Source: Parapedobacter composti (GTDB lineage Bacteria; Bacteroidota; Bacteroidia; Sphingobacteriales; Sphingobacteriaceae). Taken from it: a DNA stretch of 64,000 nt. This document shows positions 62,687 to 64,000 of this stretch, one piece after another. The DNA is taken from NCBI RefSeq assembly GCF_900112315.1, contig NZ_FOLL01000008.1, forward strand, positions 105,939 to 169,938. The letters are read 5' to 3'. The first letter of the stretch is position 1; each line of letters starts with the position of its first letter. The notes below the pieces were generated by a model, which saw nothing but the letters and a program-made list of their open reading frames with translations, was not told the origin of the DNA and ran no database searches. A program made the translations under genes and the position numbers.

Positions 62687-63781
62687 ATGAGCAAAAACAC
62701 AGTAAGCAACCTCTTCGCTATCCCGGTAGCACTTGCCCTTTCCGCTGCCTGCACAGGCGGCAAACAACAGGCAGCTTCTCACAACGCAGCTGCAGACAGC
62801 ATCATCAGGCCGCTTTATGTGACCGAAGCAACCCCACACGACACAGACGACCCGGCCATATGGATTAACCCGGATGACCCTGCCCAATCCCTCATCATTG
62901 GTACCGACAAAAACATCGATGGCGCATTGTATGTGTACAATCTGCAAGGCAAAATCCTTCCAGATAAAACCGTTGGCGGATTGAAAAGACCCAACAATGT
63001 GGATGTGGCCTACGGACTGTCTTTAGGTGGAAAACCCGTGGACATCGCCGTGGCTACCGAAAGGATGACGCATAAACTCCGTATCTTTTCGCTGCCCGAT
63101 ATGCAGCCGGTGGACAACGGTGGCATCGAGGTGTTCGAAGGCGAAACCGGGGAGGAATTCCGCGACTTGATGGGTATCGCACTGTATACCCACCCTGAAG
63201 GAAAAATCTACGCCATCGTAGGCAGGAAAACAGGGCCCACAGACGGCACCTACCTTTGGCAATACCTGCTTGAAGACGATGGAACGGGTGCGGTCAAAGC
63301 CACGCTGGTGCGCAAATTCGGCCACTTCAGCGGCCACAAGGAAATCGAGGCCCTTGCCGTGGATAATGAACTGGGGTATGTATACTGCGCTGACGAACAG
63401 GTAGGCGTGCGCAAGTATTACGCGGACCCCGACAAAGGAAACGAAGAACTGGCGCTGTTCGCCACCCAGGGATTTGCCGAAGATCATGAAGGTATCAGCA
63501 TCTACAAAACGTCAGACAGCACCGGCTATATCCTTGTATCAGACCAGCAAGCCAACCAATTTATGGTGTACCCCCGTGAGGGCGAAGGCGATCCGCACCA
63601 TCACCCATTGATCACCGCTATTCGGACATCGACCAACGAAAGTGACGGCTCAGACATTGTTTCCGTCCGGCTCAACGACGATTTCAAACACGGCCTCTTC
63701 GTGGCCATGAGCAACGACAGGACGTTCCAGCTCTATCGTTGGGAAGATGTTGCCGGAGAGCTCCTGAAGGTGAATAAATAA
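62687..63781 (+). CDS. Beta-propeller phytase (3-phytase), lipoprotein
   Basis: A 364-residue calcium-dependent phytase that removes phosphate from myo-inositol hexakisphosphate. A signal peptide ends SAAC (Cys22). The propeller motifs are clear: HDTDDPAIWINP, IIGTDKNIDGALYVYN, KRPNNVDVAYG, DIAVATER, EFRDLMGIALY, IEALAVDNELGYVYCADEQVGVRKY and AEDHEGISIY, which hold the acidic calcium and phosphate ligands. It pairs with the TonB receptor upstream for phosphorus scavenging. Confidence 0.94.
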   Translation: MSKNTVSNLFAIPVALALSAACTGGKQQAASHNAAADSIIRPLYVTEATPHDTDDPAIWINPDDPAQSLIIGTDKNIDGALYVYNLQGKILPDKTVGGLKRPNNVDVAYGLSLGGKPVDIAVATERMTHKLRIFSLPDMQPVDNGGIEVFEGETGEEFRDLMGIALYTHPEGKIYAIVGRKTGPTDGTYLWQYLLEDDGTGAVKATLVRKFGHFSGHKEIEALAVDNELGYVYCADEQVGVRKYYADPDKGNEELALFATQGFAEDHEGISIYKTSDSTGYILVSDQQANQFMVYPREGEGDPHHHPLITAIRTSTNESDGSDIVSVRLNDDFKHGLFVAMSNDRTFQLYRWEDVAGELLKVNK

Positions 63782-63804
63782 CTCCCCCACCATACCATCA
63801 ATGC

Positions 63805-63853
63805 TGCCCGATGCCGGACTGTAGTCTACTCTCGACAACAACGGCATCGGGCA
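63805..63853 (+). terminator. Long-stem terminator after the phytase gene
   Basis: A perfect 12-bp stem TGCCCGATGCCG / CGGCATCGGGCA with a 25-base loop, followed by TTAAAAAA. The remaining 63854-64000 shows no convincing gene; a short leftward frame ending near 63889 is too small to judge. Confidence 0.6.
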
Positions 63854-64000
63854 TTAAAAAAGGGTGCTGTACCTCCTGCATCACTAACAGGCCGATGATA
63901 ACAGGTCAATGGCCATAAACCCTGATTTGTCTTTTATGGGCAGTGTATTGGGGTCACGTGAACCTTAATCAATTCCGGTCGGCGACAATACAGTGCCCGT

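Noticed and set aside
63854..64000. Possible end of a leftward gene at the right edge
   Set aside because: Only about 40 codons without a recognisable motif; stops occur in the best frame.

Overview
The window is chromosomal DNA of a Bacteroidota bacterium, most likely family Sphingobacteriaceae (Parapedobacter/Pedobacter-like; the genus is inference). The reasons are SusC/SusD pairs, FecR anti-sigma factors, PorT-like and carboxypeptidase-regulatory-domain outer-membrane proteins, an ATP synthase operon without beta and epsilon genes, and repeated use of the Bacteroidota promoter form TTTG-N19..21-TAnnTTTG. I saw no rRNA, tRNA, CRISPR array, IS element or prophage.

Layout. 0-5.2 kb: histidine kinase/response regulator operon with a partial membrane-protein gene, a YjjG-like HAD nucleotidase and an outer-membrane beta-barrel protein. 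5.3-8.6 kb: clpS, fabH and a FlaA1/CapD-type sugar dehydratase. 8.9-15.1 kb: leftward operon dapF - small membrane protein - atpB-E-F-H-A-G, with a terminator-like hairpin after atpE. 15.3-22.6 kb: HtrA protease, bacilliredoxin, ahcY, NadR-like kinase, and a carB that lacks the usual C-terminal allosteric domain. 22.8-34.2 kb: ECF sigma, FecR, SusC, SusD, two paralogous surface lipoproteins and a secreted FAD oxidoreductase; this looks like a nutrient-uptake locus, but it has no glycoside hydrolase. 34.3-44.6 kb: fumC with a small lipoprotein, a DUF3127 protein with an SSB-like tail, THUMP methyltransferase, HD hydrolase, TM2/DUF2752 pair, secreted GDPD and EEP hydrolases, DUF4197, universal stress protein, pepT and nitroreductase. 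44.6-51 kb: a second sigma-FecR-TonB receptor operon, a divergent PorT-like porin with a lipoprotein, and a third sigma/anti-sigma pair whose anti-sigma factor ends in a TonB-C-like domain. 51-57.1 kb: a MarR-controlled beta-oxidation operon in the order of Bacillus fadN-fadA-fadE. 57.2-63.8 kb: a 2OG-Fe(II) oxygenase, a TPR/HTH regulator split by a frameshift, a TonB-dependent receptor and a beta-propeller phytase.

How the parts fit. Three sigma/anti-sigma modules and the split TPR/HTH regulator sit next to the outer-membrane receptors or porins they probably control, so much of the window is about sensing and importing scarce nutrients. The fad operon carries a near-perfect palindrome over its own promoter, a good candidate MarR operator. 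The least explained parts are the hydrolase-free SusCD locus, the TonB-C-tailed anti-sigma factor, the repeat-derived N-terminus of FadN and the broken regulator before the phytase locus.
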